In this document: positions 36,004 through 45,836 of the stretch, in pieces
How the letters are laid out: each line of letters starts with the position of its first letter
Numbering within the stretch: position 1 is the first letter of the stretch
DNA from: an uncultured Flavobacteriales bacterium
GTDB taxonomy: Bacteria; Bacteroidota; Bacteroidia; Flavobacteriales; BACL11
Direction: 5' to 3'
DNA length: 64,000 bases
Assembly (NCBI GenBank): GCA_943789505.1
Contig: CALSUJ010000003.1
Location: 141,589-205,588 of the forward strand
Program-made: the position numbers and the translations under genes
Notes under the pieces: generated by a model
Database searches by the model: none
What the model was told of the DNA's origin: nothing
What the model saw: the letters and a program-made list of their open reading frames with translations, nothing else

Positions 36004-37242
36004 ATGACTGTATTAGAAAAAGAAATGATATTGCCAAATGGCTCAATATTAAAGAATAGGATTGCTAAATCAGCAATGAGTGAAAATTTATCAAACAAAA
36101 ATAATGAGCCTACAGCTACTTTAATAGAATTATATAAAAAATGGGCTCAAAGTGGTGCCGGATTGTTGATTACCGGAAATATTATGATTGATTCAAAAGC
36201 TATTGGAGAGCCAAGAAATGTAGTTGTTGAAAATCGAAAAAACTTTGGAATGCTAAAGGAATGGGCAGAAAGTGTTAAAGGCACTAACACACAGTTATGG
36301 GCTCAAATAAATCATCCGGGAAGACAAGCAATGGAACCCATTAATAAAGATTTGAAAGCTCCTTCTGCTGTACCTTTAAAATCAGGGGGAAGAAAAAATG
36401 CAACAAAAAAAATACCTATAGCATTAAGTGAAAGTCAGATTTTAGCTATTATTGAATCGTTTGGCAATACCGCTATCATCTTAAAAGATGCAGGTTTTAC
36501 TGGAGTTCAAATTCACGGAGCGCACGGCTATTTGGTTAGCCAATTTTTATCTCCATATACAAATATAAGATCAGATAAATGGGGAGGGAGTTTAGAGAAC
36601 AGAGCCCGATTTGTTATTGAAGTTTATAGAAAAATTAGATCCAAAGTAGGAAGGAGTTTTCCAATTGGAATTAAATTAAATTCTGCAGACTTTCAAAAAG
36701 GCGGATTTTCAGAAGAAGAATCAATTGAAGTAGTAAAAATTCTATCAAAAGAAGGAATTGATCTAATTGAAATATCTGGAGGGACCTATGAGGCTCCAGC
36801 AATGATGGGTAAACGCAAAAAGAGCACCATTATAAGGGAAGTTTATTTCATGGATTACATTGAAAAAGCTAGAAAAATAACAACTACTCCTTTAATGTTA
36901 ACTGGCGGATTTCGTACAGCCTCAGTAATGAAAGACAACGTAGCTTCTAATCAAGTAGACATTATTGGGATTGCTCGACCTTTTGCATTGTATCCTAATA
37001 TTGGGAATGAAATATTTAACAAAAGCCAAACAAATTTCAATACCAAAATTAAAAAGACAGGAGTAAAAGGGATTGATGGAGCAATGAATATAATATGGTA
37101 TGAAGCACAAATAAAACGGCTAGGAAAAGGAAAAGCACCTAAGCCTGATTTAAATCCATGGCTGGTATTCATTAAGTATTCTTGGCTAATATTAGAAACA
37201 AAATTAATAAGAAACAAAAAAACTAGTTTCAATAAATTATAA
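36004..37242 (+). CDS. NADH:flavin oxidoreductase, old yellow enzyme family
   Basis: A 412-residue FMN-dependent TIM-barrel ene-reductase. Family blocks: RIAKSAMSENLS near the N-terminus, AQINHPGRQA, GVQIHGAHGYLVSQFLSPYTN (catalytic His region), WGGSLENRARFVIEV, PIGIKLNSADF and the FMN phosphate site MLTGGFRT. The C-terminal extension is short and lacks the Fe-S/FAD domain of 2,4-dienoyl-CoA reductase, so this is the single-domain type. Likely reduces activated double bonds of unknown substrates. Sits in the accessory-looking stretch after the DoxX-like pair. Confidence 0.9.
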   Translation: MTVLEKEMILPNGSILKNRIAKSAMSENLSNKNNEPTATLIELYKKWAQSGAGLLITGNIMIDSKAIGEPRNVVVENRKNFGMLKEWAESVKGTNTQLWAQINHPGRQAMEPINKDLKAPSAVPLKSGGRKNATKKIPIALSESQILAIIESFGNTAIILKDAGFTGVQIHGAHGYLVSQFLSPYTNIRSDKWGGSLENRARFVIEVYRKIRSKVGRSFPIGIKLNSADFQKGGFSEEESIEVVKILSKEGIDLIEISGGTYEAPAMMGKRKKSTIIREVYFMDYIEKARKITTTPLMLTGGFRTASVMKDNVASNQVDIIGIARPFALYPNIGNEIFNKSQTNFNTKIKKTGVKGIDGAMNIIWYEAQIKRLGKGKAPKPDLNPWLVFIKYSWLILETKLIRNKKTSFNKL

Positions 37243-37249
37243 AATATTA

Positions 37250-37282
37250 AACACCATATACTTTAGCGGAGCATAAGGTGTT
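37250..37282 (+). terminator. Hairpin after the old yellow enzyme gene
   Basis: AACACC (37250-37255) pairs with GGTGTT (37277-37282), extended inward by TAT/ATA after one mismatch, with a 13-base loop, and is followed by ATTTTAAAA. This could be a weak intrinsic terminator for the oxidoreductase gene. A recombination site cannot be excluded from the hairpin alone, but no integrase or second copy was seen. Confidence 0.4.
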
Positions 37283-37305
37283 ATTTTAAAATATAAACGT
37301 GAAGA

Positions 37306-38115
37306 ATGAAAAAAGAGAATAATTATATAGAAATTAACAGACAATCTTGGAATAACAGAATAGATACACATTTGAAATCTGAATTTTACGACTTGGAAAA
37401 ATTCATAAAAGGGAAAAATTCATTAAATAATATTGAATTAGAATTACTTGGAGATTTATCAGGTAAAACGATTTTACACTTACAATGCCATTTTGGACAA
37501 GATACAATTTCTTTGAGTCGACTAGGTGCAGAAGTTACTGGAGTGGATTTGTCAGACAAAGCCATAGAAAGTGCAAAACAGATTGCAAAACAGACAAAAT
37601 CGAATACAACTTTTATTTGTTGTGATATTTATGACTTGCCAAACTATTTAGACAAACAGTTTGACATTGTATTTGCAAGTTATGGAACAATTGGTTGGTT
37701 ACCCGATATAGACAAATGGTCGAAAATTGTTACCAAATTCTTAAAACCGAACGGACAATTTGTATTTGTAGAATTTCATCCTGTAGTTTGGATGTTTGAC
37801 GACAACTTTGAGAAAATCAGTTGTAGATATTTTAATTCAGGAGCAATTGTGGAAACTGAAATTGGAACATATGCAGACAAAAATTCAGAAATAACACAAG
37901 AATATGTAATGTGGAATCACGATCTGAGTGAAGTAGTCAATAACCTTATTGAAAACGGACTTGAAATAAACTCTCTTAATGAATATGATTATTCCCCTTA
38001 TGATTGTTTTAACAAGACCATAGAATTTGAGCCTAGAAAATATAGGATAGAACACTTAGAAGATAAAATTCCAATGGTTTACTCGATAGTCGCAAAAAAG
38101 AAAAACAACAATTAA
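37306..38115 (+). CDS. SAM-dependent methyltransferase, class I
   Basis: A 269-residue Rossmann-fold methyltransferase. Motif I is ILHLQCHFGQDTISLSRLG, followed by VTGVDLSDKAIESAKQ (acidic end of strand 2 contacting the SAM ribose), FDIVFASYGTIGW (motif IV) and LKPNGQFVFVEFHP. The N-terminus (NRQSWNNRIDTHLKS) is the substrate-cap region common in this family. Substrate unknown. Its promoter is not evident; it may be transcribed with the oxidoreductase gene or after the hairpin. Confidence 0.85.
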   Translation: MKKENNYIEINRQSWNNRIDTHLKSEFYDLEKFIKGKNSLNNIELELLGDLSGKTILHLQCHFGQDTISLSRLGAEVTGVDLSDKAIESAKQIAKQTKSNTTFICCDIYDLPNYLDKQFDIVFASYGTIGWLPDIDKWSKIVTKFLKPNGQFVFVEFHPVVWMFDDNFEKISCRYFNSGAIVETEIGTYADKNSEITQEYVMWNHDLSEVVNNLIENGLEINSLNEYDYSPYDCFNKTIEFEPRKYRIEHLEDKIPMVYSIVAKKKNNN

Positions 38116-38302
38116 CAATATAAAAAATAGAAAGTATGATTGGAGTAGGAATTCTATTAAATTTAAAGTTTATTGATAAAAAATATGATTAAATAAGCTA
38201 ACAGACAGCAAGTTATACAATAAGAAGATTTTTATTTCCTTTCACTACTTAAGACTCTTAGGTATAAAACACCACCTTCTTTTTGTACCTCATTTTTTAG
38301 TT

Positions 38303-38332
38303 TTTGGTTGTGAGAAATTTATCCTATTTTTG
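38303..38332 (+). promoter_or_regulatory. Promoter of the orphan gene at 38375
   Basis: TTTG (38303-38306), an 18-base spacer and TATTTTTG (38325-38332) match the full Bacteroidota consensus. The expected leader is about 40 bases, so the ATG at 38375 rather than the in-frame codon at 38330 (inside the box) is the start. Confidence 0.65.
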
Positions 38333-38374
38333 TACGTTATATTTCAAACACAAATCTTTAGAAAAAACACAAAC

Positions 38375-38701
38375 ATGGAGCAAGAAAAATTTTTAGAACA
38401 ACATATATTTACAGGTTTAAAAAACCTTAATGATGGGTTTGCAAAGGATGAAATACATTTTTTTTCTGAATCAGATTTTGAAATCATTCTTCAACGAGCT
38501 GAACATTTTGGACTCAGTATTTATAGTATTGATCCTTGGATTAAAAGTGAAGTGCTTGAAGCCTCATCACATGAGGACCATAAAAAGAAAGCAACTGACC
38601 CAAAATGGTACAAGAAAGAATTTTTGACGCTTAAAACGCGTCAAGAAGATCTTTTGTATTCTGCAAAATATAAAGTTTCAAAAAAACTTTTAGCAAGATA
38701 G
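38375..38701 (+). CDS. Orphan acidic-basic small protein
   Basis: A 108-residue soluble protein I do not recognise. The first half is acidic and helical (LEQHIFTGLKNLNDGFAKDE), the C-terminal third strongly basic (KKKATDPKWYKKEFLTLKTR, YKVSKKLLAR). No cysteine, signal peptide or membrane segment. A well-formed promoter precedes it. The repeated aromatic and charged pattern suggests a stable fold and a nucleic-acid or protein-binding role, but nothing specific can be claimed. Convergent with lysS. Confidence 0.65.
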   Translation: MEQEKFLEQHIFTGLKNLNDGFAKDEIHFFSESDFEIILQRAEHFGLSIYSIDPWIKSEVLEASSHEDHKKKATDPKWYKKEFLTLKTRQEDLLYSAKYKVSKKLLAR

Positions 38702-38722
38702 TTTAGATCACACTTTATGTAA

Positions 38723-40273
38723 TCATGTCATGGATGTAGGGTTGTAATCTTGCCACTCCTCAACCCCTCCTTTTTCTGTTTTCATTTGTGGGAAAAACAG
38801 TACATCTTGTATAGAGTTACTATTGGTCATAATCATACTTAATCTATCAATTCCAATTCCTAAACCTGCAGTTGGTGGCATCCCATATTCTATTGCTCTT
38901 AGGAAATCTTCATCTAATAACATTGCCTCATCATCTCCTCTTTTTCCTAACTCCAATTGCTCTTCAAATCTTGCTCGTTGGTCAATAGGATCATTCAATT
39001 CTGAAAAGGCATTGCAGATTTCTTTTCCGTTACAAATCGCTTCAAAACGCTCTACCAAACCTTCATGTTCTCTGTGTTTTTTTGCCAATGGAGACATCTC
39101 TACAGGATAGTCCGTAATAAAAGTAGGTTGAATTAATTGTCCTTCACATTTTTCTCCAAAAATCTCATCAATTAATTTCCCTCTACCCATACTTTTATCC
39201 ACCTCAACACCTAACTTTTTAGCCGTTTCAGCCATAGTGGCTTCATCCATTTTTGAAATATCAATTCCTGTAAAATGATCTATCGCCTCATACATAGTAT
39301 AACGCTTCCAAGGTCTTTGAAAATTGATTAAATTATCACCAACCTGTATTTCTGTTTTTCCGTGTAAATCCATAGCAATTTTCTCTACCATTTCTTCCAC
39401 TAAGTCCATCATCCAAGCATAATCCTTATAAGCGACATACAATTCCATTTGTGTAAATTCAGGATTGTGAAAACGGCTCATTCCTTCATTTCTGAAATCT
39501 TTTGAAAATTCATATACCCCATCAAAACCACCTACAACTAATCTTTTTAAATACAACTCATTAGCAATCCTTAGGTACAATTCCATATCCAAAGTATTGT
39601 GATGCGTTTTGAACGGACGAGCAGCTGCCCCTCCATAAAGTGGTTGTAAAATTGGCGTTTCAACTTCCAGGTATTCTTTCTTATTCAAAAACTCACGCAT
39701 GGAATTCGTTAGTTTTGTACGCTTAATAAAAGCGTCTTTCACTTCAGGGTTTACTACTAAATCTACATATCTCTGTCTGTATCTTTTTTCAGGATCAGTA
39801 AAAGCATCATGCACCGTTCCATCAGCATCTACCTTTGGTAAAGGCAAAGGGCGTAAGGATTTTGTAAGGACCTTTAACTCTTTTACTTTTACTGATATCT
39901 CTCCAACTTTAGTTATAAAAACAGTTCCTGTAATTCCAATAATATCACCAATATCCAATAATTTTTTAAAAACTGTATTGTACATGGTTTTATCCTCTGT
40001 TTCGCAAATTTCATCTCTATTTACATAAATTTGAATTTTTCCATCACTATCCTGTAACTCAGCAAAAGAAGCTTTACCCATAATTCTTCTACTCATCAAT
40101 CTCCCCGCAATCACTACATTTAATTCCTCACCTTCCTTGTATTTTTCCTTAATCTGTTTTGAAGTTGTATTTACATCAAATAGGTCAGCTGGATAAGGAT
40201 CAACTCCTAAATCTCTTAATTTTTGTAAGGATTCTCTTCTCACTATTTCTTGCTCGGAAAGTACTCTGATCAT
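38723..40273 (-). CDS. lysS: Lysyl-tRNA synthetase, class II
   Basis: Charges tRNA-Lys. 516 residues: N-terminal OB-fold anticodon domain ([20 protein letters not shown]), class II motif 2 ([20 protein letters not shown]) and motif 3 ([17 protein letters not shown]). All expected blocks are present. A -7 element lies 15 bases upstream of the ATG at 40273. The C-terminus is a few residues past motif 3, as usual for this family. Confidence 0.97.
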   Translation of the reverse strand: MIRVLSEQEIVRRESLQKLRDLGVDPYPADLFDVNTTSKQIKEKYKEGEELNVVIAGRLMSRRIMGKASFAELQDSDGKIQIYVNRDEICETEDKTMYNTVFKKLLDIGDIIGITGTVFITKVGEISVKVKELKVLTKSLRPLPLPKVDADGTVHDAFTDPEKRYRQRYVDLVVNPEVKDAFIKRTKLTNSMREFLNKKEYLEVETPILQPLYGGAAARPFKTHHNTLDMELYLRIANELYLKRLVVGGFDGVYEFSKDFRNEGMSRFHNPEFTQMELYVAYKDYAWMMDLVEEMVEKIAMDLHGKTEIQVGDNLINFQRPWKRYTMYEAIDHFTGIDISKMDEATMAETAKKLGVEVDKSMGRGKLIDEIFGEKCEGQLIQPTFITDYPVEMSPLAKKHREHEGLVERFEAICNGKEICNAFSELNDPIDQRARFEEQLELGKRGDDEAMLLDEDFLRAIEYGMPPTAGLGIGIDRLSMIMTNSNSIQDVLFFPQMKTEKGGVEEWQDYNPTSMT

Positions 40274-40288
40274 GTGTTAAATTTTTTG

Positions 40289-40296
40289 CAAAGATA
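40289..40296 (-). promoter_or_regulatory. -7 element of lysS
   Basis: Minus-strand TATCTTTG, 15 bases before the lysS ATG; perfect TAnnTTTG, no clear -33 partner. Confidence 0.5.
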
Positions 40297-40378
40297 GGAA
40301 TTCTATTATCCTATTATTTCGTATTTTCGACTTCTTTTAACAAGCCAATTTTAATATCAAATTATAAAAATATTTACT

Positions 40379-41368
40379 ATGAAAATGAACGATTATATAA
40401 ATGATTTTAGTAATCATTTAAGAGAAGCAATTGAGATTGCAAACAATACAACTTTATCTCCTTATACTAAAGAAATTAGAAATATCTTGATTTGTGGATT
40501 GGGTGGTTCTGGAATTGGAGGAACAATTGTAAGTGATATTATTTCGTCAAAAGTAAATATTCCTATAGCTGCAACAAAAGACTATAGCATTCCTAATTTC
40601 GTGAATGAACATACACTTGTTATTGCCAATTCCTATTCAGGAAATACAGAAGAAACCCTTTATGCTTTAGAAAAATGCCAAGCAAGAGGAGCAGAAATTG
40701 CAGTAATTACTTCTGGCGGAAAATTAAAAACTATTGCTGAAGAAAACAAGTACAACAACATAATTATTCCAGGAAATCAGCCCCCAAGAGCTATGTTTGG
40801 CTATGCATTTACTGAACTATTCTTTATGTTAAATCATTATGGGATTATTGACGATTCTTTTAAATCAGACTTTGATAAGGTAATTAACTTAATTGATACA
40901 GAAAAAGCTGATATCCAAAAACAAGCAATGAATTTAGCAAAAAAAATGTACAAACAAACTCCCGTTATTTATGTAGCTAAGGGATTTGAAGGTGTAGCTG
41001 TTCGTTTCCGTCAGCAATTAAATGAAAATAGTAAAATGCTTGGCTGGCATAATGTTGTTCCAGAAATGAATCATAATGAATTATTGGGTTGGCGTACCAA
41101 TGTTGATGATTTAGCAGTTGTTTATTTCCGTAATAAATGCGATTACGATCGTAATCAAATAAGAATGGATATTAATAAAAAGGTGATTTCAAAGTTTACA
41201 AGTAATATCACTGAAATATGGAGTAAAGGCGATTCTTTAATTGAAAATTCGCTGTATCATATTAGTGTGGGAGATTGGACAAGTTGGTACCTTTCAGAGA
41301 TGAATAATGTAGATGCTATTGAGATAGATGTTATCGACTTTTTAAAAGGGGAACTTGCTAAAATATAA
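40379..41368 (+). CDS. Bifunctional phosphoglucose/phosphomannose isomerase
   Basis: A 329-residue SIS-domain isomerase interconverting glucose-6-P or mannose-6-P with fructose-6-P. ICGLGGSGIGGTI and NSYSGNTEETLYALE are the phosphate-binding SIS motifs; GNQPPRAMFGYAF and EMNHNELLGW (catalytic Glu and His) are characteristic of the PGI/PMI subfamily. Whether it is the main glycolytic isomerase depends on whether a classical Pgi exists elsewhere. Its stop overlaps the lipB start by one base. Confidence 0.9.
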   Translation: MKMNDYINDFSNHLREAIEIANNTTLSPYTKEIRNILICGLGGSGIGGTIVSDIISSKVNIPIAATKDYSIPNFVNEHTLVIANSYSGNTEETLYALEKCQARGAEIAVITSGGKLKTIAEENKYNNIIIPGNQPPRAMFGYAFTELFFMLNHYGIIDDSFKSDFDKVINLIDTEKADIQKQAMNLAKKMYKQTPVIYVAKGFEGVAVRFRQQLNENSKMLGWHNVVPEMNHNELLGWRTNVDDLAVVYFRNKCDYDRNQIRMDINKKVISKFTSNITEIWSKGDSLIENSLYHISVGDWTSWYLSEMNNVDAIEIDVIDFLKGELAKI

Positions 41369-42063
41369 TGAACAAGAAAGTATCATTTAAGGATTTAGGA
41401 CTGATTGATTACAAGCAATGTTGGGATTTTCAAGAAGAGCTTTTTGCAGAAATTTTAGCCGTAAAATCATCCAACCGAAAAGAAAACAAAACAATTAGTA
41501 CTAAAAATCATTTGATTTTTTGTGAGCATCCGCATGTTTACACTTTAGGTAAAAGTGGAGATGAAAAAAACCTTTTGGTAAATGAAGATTATCTAAAAAG
41601 TAGAGGAGCAACATTTCATAAAATAAATAGAGGAGGTGATATTACGTATCATGGTCCAGGACAGATTGTAGGTTATCCTATTATAGATTTAGATAATTTT
41701 TTTACCGATATTCATAAGTATTTACGCTTTTTGGAAGAAGCTGTAATTCTGACTTTAAAAGAATATGGATTAGAAACAGAACGATCACCAGGAGAAACAG
41801 GAGTTTGGTTTGATGTAGGTACTACAAAGGCAAGAAAAATCTGTGCTTTAGGCGTTAAAAGTAGTCGTTGGGTAACCATGCATGGTTTTGCATTTAATGT
41901 AAATTCCGACCTTTCTTATTTCGGAAATATTATTCCCTGTGGGATTTCCGATAAAAGCGTAACTTCCCTCCAAAAAGAATTAGGAAAGGAAGTAGATATG
42001 AATGAAGTAAGAAACAAACTTAAAGCCCATTTGATTGAGTTATTTGAGATGGAAATTATTTGA
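41368..42063 (+). CDS. lipB: Octanoyl-(ACP):protein octanoyltransferase
   Basis: First step of lipoate cofactor synthesis: moves octanoyl from acyl carrier protein to lipoyl domains. 231 residues with GRGGDITYHGPGQIVGYPI (RGG...H), the catalytic lysine in ARKICALGVKSS, and the catalytic cysteine in IIPCGISDKSVTSL. Overlaps the isomerase stop (TAATG), and the serine hydrolase begins two bases after, giving a three- or four-gene run. Confidence 0.95.
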   Translation: MNKKVSFKDLGLIDYKQCWDFQEELFAEILAVKSSNRKENKTISTKNHLIFCEHPHVYTLGKSGDEKNLLVNEDYLKSRGATFHKINRGGDITYHGPGQIVGYPIIDLDNFFTDIHKYLRFLEEAVILTLKEYGLETERSPGETGVWFDVGTTKARKICALGVKSSRWVTMHGFAFNVNSDLSYFGNIIPCGISDKSVTSLQKELGKEVDMNEVRNKLKAHLIELFEMEII

Positions 42064-42064
42064 G

Positions 42065-43216
42065 ATGAAAAAAATATTAAAATATCTACTTATCATTTTT
42101 GTAGCCCTCAATCTACTTATTCTTATAAGTGGAAAAAGCTGGATGTACAAAGCGATTTCAATAACATATTTAAAAGGTTATCCATCTTCTTATATTCATG
42201 ATTTTGTACACTTCCCAGCTAACACCATTAAAGCTGGAACACATCAAGAGTGGGGAATTTCAAAGGAGTATAATAAAGCTAGTTTACCTGACTTTATTAA
42301 GCCAATAAATGAAACACTAGAAACAGTGGCTTTTATGGTAGTCGTAAACGACAGCATACATTTTGAAGAATATTGGCATGGATACTCTGCCGACACAATG
42401 TCCAATTCATTTTCCATGTCCAAAAGCTGGGTTTCTACTTTAATAGGAATTGCAATAACTGAAGGAAAAATTAAAAGTGTTGATCAAAAAGTATGTGATT
42501 TTTTACCTAATTTCTGTGAAGGAAAAAATATAGAATTAAGCATAAAAGATTTACTAACCATGAGTTCAGGTCTTAATTGGACTGAGGATTATTACAATCC
42601 AATTGGGCAGACAGCTGAGTCATATTTTGGCTCTAATTTAAAAGATTTAGTTAACAATCTGATAGTTATAGATCCTCCTGGTAAAATTTTTAAATACCAC
42701 AGCTCTTGCACCCAATTACTTACTTTTATAGTTGAGGCTGCAACTGGAGAAACAATAAGTGAATACGCATCCAAAAAACTATGGCAACCAATGGGGGCCA
42801 AACACCCTGCACTTTGGAATACTGATGTAGAAAGTGGAGATGAAAAAGGATTTTGTTGTATCAACTCAAATGCAAGAGATTTTGCCCGTTTAGGGAAGCT
42901 ATATATGCACCAAGGAAATTGGAATGGAAGACAGCTTTTAGATAGTAGTTATGTAAAAGATGCAACATCAGCTGCTAGTTTGTTAGATGAAAAAGGAGCT
43001 CCAAATACTAATTATGGCTATCAATTTTGGCTAGCAGAAAGAGACGGATTAGCCGTTTACTACACTAGAGGACTTTGGGGGCAGTATGTAATTTGTATTC
43101 CAGAAAAAAATATGATTATTGTCAGATTAGGAAGAAAATTTGGAACTAAATTACCTGATGGACACCTTGAAGATTTTTATCAGTTTATTGATGCAGCACT
43201 TGAAATGTATCCATAA
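42065..43216 (+). CDS. Serine hydrolase of the class C beta-lactamase/esterase family
   Basis: A 383-residue exported or membrane-anchored hydrolase. An N-terminal hydrophobic segment (LKYLLIIFVALNLLILISG) has no lipobox, so it is an uncleaved anchor or signal peptide. The nucleophile motif SMSK lies in NSFSMSKSWVSTLIG, and the YxS-type general base motif is YHSSCTQLL; the C-terminal part contains GYQFWLAERDG. This pattern resembles 6-aminohexanoate-dimer hydrolases and esterases more than true beta-lactamases. ATG 42065 is preferred over 42035, which lies inside lipB. Downstream, its stop is followed immediately by an ATG whose frame is broken (see the exonuclease). Confidence 0.85.
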   Translation: MKKILKYLLIIFVALNLLILISGKSWMYKAISITYLKGYPSSYIHDFVHFPANTIKAGTHQEWGISKEYNKASLPDFIKPINETLETVAFMVVVNDSIHFEEYWHGYSADTMSNSFSMSKSWVSTLIGIAITEGKIKSVDQKVCDFLPNFCEGKNIELSIKDLLTMSSGLNWTEDYYNPIGQTAESYFGSNLKDLVNNLIVIDPPGKIFKYHSSCTQLLTFIVEAATGETISEYASKKLWQPMGAKHPALWNTDVESGDEKGFCCINSNARDFARLGKLYMHQGNWNGRQLLDSSYVKDATSAASLLDEKGAPNTNYGYQFWLAERDGLAVYYTRGLWGQYVICIPEKNMIIVRLGRKFGTKLPDGHLEDFYQFIDAALEMYP

Positions 43217-43253
43217 ATGTTAATCAGAAATAAAAATAAAAAACGTCCTTTTT

Positions 43254-43937
43254 TTGGATATTGAAACTGTTCCTTGCTCGCCAAGCTTTGATGATTTAGA
43301 TACTACTTTTCAGGCTTTATGGGCCGAAAAAACAGCTTGGCAGAGAAAAGAAGAGTATACTCCTGCTGAATTTTACAAGCTAAAAGCAGGAGTGATGGCT
43401 GAGTTTGCTAAAATTATTTGTATTTCTGTAGGCTATTTATTTAATGAAAAAAATGAAAATCATTTTCGTATAAAATCCTTTTATGGAGATGATGAAAAAC
43501 AAATTATTACTGATTTTAATAAATTACTAAATTCACAATTTAGTAAAAAACAACATCAGTTGTGTGCACACAACGGTAAAGAGTTTGACTTTCCATTTAT
43601 AGCTAGACGAACACTCATCAATGGATTAAAATTGCCTGTACTTTTAGATATTGCAGGTAAAAAGCCTTGGGAAGTAAATCATTTAGACACAATGGAATTA
43701 TGGAAATTTGGCGACTACAAGCATTATACTTCCATAAAATTATTGGCTGCTCTTTTTAATATCCCAACTCCAAAGGATGATATTGATGGAAGCCAAGTAG
43801 CTGGTGTTTACTGGAATGATAAAGATTTAGAACGCATAAAAAAATATTGCCAAAAAGATACTTTAACAGTAGCGCAACTCCTTTTAAAATATAAAGGAGA
43901 AGAGCTTATTTCAGAAAATAACATTGAGTTTGTTTAA
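43254..43937 (+). CDS. DnaQ/PolB-like 3'-5' exonuclease, N-terminus uncertain
   Basis: Predicted ribonuclease-H-fold exonuclease of about 228-240 residues. Metal motifs are clear: DIETVP (Exo I), CAHNGKEFDFPFI (Exo II) and KYCQKDTLTVAQ (Exo III, YxxxD). The frame's only usual start is a TTG at 43254 that would put the Exo I Asp at residue 2 and delete its beta strand. The same frame reads back through KNVLFL to a stop at 43221. An ATG at 43217, directly after the upstream stop, gives MLIRNKNK and is off frame by one base in an A/T-rich run. So either an atypical start is used or a one-base indel is present. Confidence 0.8.
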   Translation: MDIETVPCSPSFDDLDTTFQALWAEKTAWQRKEEYTPAEFYKLKAGVMAEFAKIICISVGYLFNEKNENHFRIKSFYGDDEKQIITDFNKLLNSQFSKKQHQLCAHNGKEFDFPFIARRTLINGLKLPVLLDIAGKKPWEVNHLDTMELWKFGDYKHYTSIKLLAALFNIPTPKDDIDGSQVAGVYWNDKDLERIKKYCQKDTLTVAQLLLKYKGEELISENNIEFV

Positions 43938-43982
43938 ATAGAATTTAAAAACTATTTTTAACCACCTAAAAAAAAGCAGAAG

Positions 43983-45782
43983 ATGGAAAATATATTATTA
44001 GAATTTAAGAATCTTGTTACCGAATTTCATACTGAAGGAACAATTGTAAAGGCTGTAAATGGAGTTAGTTTTACACTTAACAAAGGAGAAACAATCGGTA
44101 TTGTTGGGGAATCAGGTTCAGGAAAATCAGTTACTTCACTTTCAGCTATGCGATTGATTCCTAGCCCTCCTGGCAAAATTAGTGGAGGTGAGATTATTTT
44201 TCATGAAAAAGATGGAACAGCTACTGATCTTTTAGCTATTTCAGAAGAGGAAATACGTAAGTTTAGAGGCAATGATATCGCTATGATTTTTCAAGAACCA
44301 ATGACATCATTAAACCCAGTATTTACCTGTGGAGATCAAGTGATGGAAGCTATTATCTTGCATCAAAAACTAAACAAGAAAGATGCAAAAGCATTAACTA
44401 TAAAATTATTTGAAGAAGTTCAACTTCCTACTCCTGAGCGTATTTTTAGCACTTATCCTCATCAAATTTCTGGTGGACAAAAGCAAAGAGTGATGATTGC
44501 TATGGCAATGAGTTGCCAGCCATCAGTTTTAATTGCTGATGAACCAACAACTGCCTTAGATGTTACTGTACAAAAAACCATATTACAATTAATGCAAAAC
44601 TTGCAAAAAGAACATGATATGGGAATTATGTTCATCACCCATGATTTGGGAGTAATAGCTGAACTAGCTGATAAAGTGGTCGTAATGTACAAGGGAAATA
44701 TTGTGGAACAAGGGAGTGTTTGGGATATTTTTACTAACCCAAAGCATCCTTATACCAAGGGGCTTTTAGCTTGCCGACCTCCTTTAGACAAGCGCTACAC
44801 TTTCTTACCTACCGTTTCTGATTTTATGAAAATTGATGAAAGCGGAGAGGTAATTGATAATGGTATTTCAGTAGCAGAATTTACAAAAGACTTAGCTATT
44901 CCTGAAAGTGAAAGAGTTGCAAAACACAAGAAGCTTTACGACCAGAAACCTTTAATGCAAATCAAAAATTTAAAAACTTATTTCCCAATTCGTAATGGGT
45001 TTTTTGGTGGAATAAGTGATCATGTAAAAGCAGTAGATAATGTTGCTTTTGATGTATATCCTGGAGAAACTTTAGGATTGGTTGGAGAGAGTGGCTGTGG
45101 TAAAACAACAATTGGAAGAACGATTATTCGCCTTGAAGAACCTACTGAAGGGGAAATGATTTACAAAGGGAAGGATATTGCAAAAATGAACACTGAAGAG
45201 CTTAGACTTTTTCGTAAAGACGTTCAAATTATCTTCCAAGACCCGTACTCATCACTTAACCCAAGAATGACAATTGGAAATGCAATTATGGAGCCTATGC
45301 AAGTACATGGTATTCTTGAAAATGACGAGCAAAGAAAGAAAAAAGTTGAAGAACTCTTAACAAGAGTAAGTTTAGACCCTGCTCATTTTTACCGATATCC
45401 ACATGAATTTTCAGGAGGACAAAGACAAAGAATTGGTATTGCAAGAGCATTGGCTGTAAACCCTAATTTTATCATTTGTGATGAGTCAGTTTCTGCTTTA
45501 GATGTATCTGTACAAGCGCAAGTGTTAAATCTTTTAAATGAACTAAAAGAAGAATTTGGATTAAGCTATATCTTTATTTCTCATGATTTATCAGTTGTAA
45601 AATACATGAGTGATAGAATGGCAGTTATGCAAGAGGGAAAGATTGTCGAAATGGGAGATGCTGACCAAATTTATAATAAACCAGCAACTGAGTATACTAA
45701 GAAATTAATTGATGCTATTCCTGAAGGGAAATTAGAAGACATAAAAAGACACTTAGAAAGTAAAGGAATCAAAGTAAATTGA
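43983..45782 (+). CDS. Peptide ABC transporter ATPase, DppD-DppF fusion
   Basis: A 599-residue protein with two complete ABC ATPase domains of the oligopeptide/dipeptide uptake type. Domain 1 (about 1-290): Walker A GESGSGKS, signature [13 protein letters not shown], Walker [13 protein letters not shown]. Domain 2 (about 320-595): [36 protein letters not shown]. Each carries the C-terminal OppD/F-type extension ([16 protein letters not shown]). It would energise a permease, but none is next to it in this window; in Bacteroidota the fused gene is often separate from the permease genes. Confidence 0.93.
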   Translation: MENILLEFKNLVTEFHTEGTIVKAVNGVSFTLNKGETIGIVGESGSGKSVTSLSAMRLIPSPPGKISGGEIIFHEKDGTATDLLAISEEEIRKFRGNDIAMIFQEPMTSLNPVFTCGDQVMEAIILHQKLNKKDAKALTIKLFEEVQLPTPERIFSTYPHQISGGQKQRVMIAMAMSCQPSVLIADEPTTALDVTVQKTILQLMQNLQKEHDMGIMFITHDLGVIAELADKVVVMYKGNIVEQGSVWDIFTNPKHPYTKGLLACRPPLDKRYTFLPTVSDFMKIDESGEVIDNGISVAEFTKDLAIPESERVAKHKKLYDQKPLMQIKNLKTYFPIRNGFFGGISDHVKAVDNVAFDVYPGETLGLVGESGCGKTTIGRTIIRLEEPTEGEMIYKGKDIAKMNTEELRLFRKDVQIIFQDPYSSLNPRMTIGNAIMEPMQVHGILENDEQRKKKVEELLTRVSLDPAHFYRYPHEFSGGQRQRIGIARALAVNPNFIICDESVSALDVSVQAQVLNLLNELKEEFGLSYIFISHDLSVVKYMSDRMAVMQEGKIVEMGDADQIYNKPATEYTKKLIDAIPEGKLEDIKRHLESKGIKVN

Positions 45783-45836
45783 GTCCAAGAAATTTAGCAA
45801 AATCCGTTAAGGTTAAATAGTTTCCGTTAAAACTCT

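Noticed and set aside
37250..37282. Integron-type attC site after the old yellow enzyme gene
   Set aside because: The hairpin lacks the conserved core ends of attC sites, occurs once, and no integrase is present.
38136..38192. An 18-codon ORF (MIGVGILLNLKF...) after the methyltransferase gene
   Set aside because: Too short, no promoter or family evidence; could be a fragment of an older gene but nothing supports that.
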